Part shown: positions 5,331-5,832 of the stretch, one piece after another | Layout of the letters: each line of letters starts with the position of its first letter | How positions within the stretch are numbered: the first letter of the stretch is position 1 | NCBI GenBank assembly: GCA_028288945.1 | Contig: JAQGHH010000227.1 | Location: 1 to 5,832, forward strand | DNA: 5,832 nt | Source: Phycisphaerales bacterium | GTDB taxonomy: Bacteria; Planctomycetota; Phycisphaerae; Tepidisphaerales; Tepidisphaeraceae | Direction: 5' to 3' | Position numbers and translations under genes: made by a program | Notes under the pieces: model-generated | What the model was told of the DNA's origin: nothing | Databases searched by the model: none | Seen by the model: only the letters and a program-made list of their open reading frames with translations

Positions 5331-5832
5331 ATGAAACGCATTCATCACGCGCTGAGTTTGATTCTGGGCGTCGTCGCCCTGCTGGTTTGCCCTAACCTCT
5401 GCCGGGCGGACGGGTTCATCATCATTCATAATCCGCCGCCCACCGTTGTGCCGGGGCATTTCGCGTTCGCGCCGCTGGAGGTCGTCTATCACCACGTGAA
5501 CGTGGAGATCAACGACCAGGTGGCGACCACGAGCGTCGACCAGGAATTCTTCAACCCCAACAGCGGAGATTTGGAAGGGACGTACATCTTCCCGCTCCCG
5601 GCGGGGGCGCACATCGACAAGTTCTCAATGGACATCAACGGCAAGATGATGGACGCCGAGCTCCTGCCCGCCGACAAGGCGCGGGCGCTCTACGAGGAGA
5701 TCGTGCGCAAGTACCGCGATCCGGCGCTGCTCGAGTACATGGGGCGCGACGCGTTCAAAGTCCGCATCTTCCCCATCCAGGCGAACTCGCGGAAGAAAGT
5801 GAAATTGCAATACACGCAGCTTCTCACCGCCG
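5331..5832 (+). CDS. Exported VIT-domain protein, N-terminal 167 residues (partial)
   Basis: The protein begins with a signal peptide: basic MKRIHH, hydrophobic core ALSLILGVVALLV (7-19), and likely cleavage after CRA (24-26). Next comes a short GFIIIHNPPPTVVPGHFAFAP segment (28-48). From about residue 49 it is a VIT domain (vault / inter-alpha-trypsin type). Hallmarks are a VDQEFFNPN strand (75-83), LEGTYIFPLPAGAHIDKFSM (87-106), the DKARALYEEIVRK region (121-133) and DPALLEYMGRDAFKVRIFPI (136-155), followed by KKVKLQYTQLL (160-170, cut by the edge). Proteins of this kind usually continue into a von Willebrand A domain that binds a divalent metal and protein partners, outside the window. The role is probably cell-surface or extracellular protein interaction; the partner is unknown. 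The ATG at 5331 follows AGGAG (5318-5322) by 8 bases. The first 500 bases have no frameshift or internal stop. Confidence 0.93.
   Translation, partial: MKRIHHALSLILGVVALLVCPNLCRADGFIIIHNPPPTVVPGHFAFAPLEVVYHHVNVEINDQVATTSVDQEFFNPNSGDLEGTYIFPLPAGAHIDKFSMDINGKMMDAELLPADKARALYEEIVRKYRDPALLEYMGRDAFKVRIFPIQANSRKKVKLQYTQLLTA

Overview
The window reads as a GC-rich bacterial chromosome fragment, most likely from the Planctomycetota. The main reasons are the GroEL N-terminus, whose wording resembles planctomycete chaperonins as I remember them, and the VIT-domain protein, a type common in that phylum. This is a judgement from memory of family sequences, not a search. There is no transposase, integrase, tRNA, rRNA or CRISPR array. 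It looks like ordinary chromosome with a small accessory-type regulatory cluster in the middle.

Layout from left to right. (1) Positions 1-772, minus strand: the first 257 codons of groEL, running off the left edge. (2) Positions 773-1242: a gene-free divergent intergenic region carrying a perfect 8-bp inverted repeat (884-916) upstream of groEL. (3) Positions 1243-1950 and 1996-2400, plus strand: an AraC-family regulator with a TTG start, followed 45 bp later by a four-helix DoxX-like membrane protein. (4) Positions 2476-2523: a good sigma-70-type promoter overlapped by a perfect 9-4-9 palindrome. It drives an SRPBCC/AHSA1-family protein (2523-2987) and an overlapping ArsR-family repressor (2968-3315). 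(5) Positions 3426-4484: an exported calcineurin-like metallophosphoesterase with all PPP-type metal-site motifs. (6) Positions 4495-4585: a 91-bp imperfect palindrome built from TTCAAG-type short repeats, filling the gap between two convergent genes and probably acting as a bidirectional terminator. (7) Positions 4590-5087, minus strand: a YciE/YciF (DUF892) ferritin-like protein. (8) From 5331 to the right edge, plus strand: the N-terminal part of an exported VIT-domain protein, cut by the window end.

How the genes may work together. The SRPBCC-ArsR pair is the clearest regulatory unit. The ArsR protein is probably the repressor that binds the palindrome over its own operon promoter, so that a small ligand or stress would relieve repression. 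The AraC-DoxX pair just upstream looks like a second short operon of the same sense. GroEL and the YciE/F protein both fit a general stress theme, but nothing in the sequence links them to the regulatory cluster. I did not find a clearly new multi-gene system. The most interesting items are the operator architecture before the SRPBCC gene, the short-repeat palindrome at 4495-4585, and groEL standing alone with an altered apical-domain residue.
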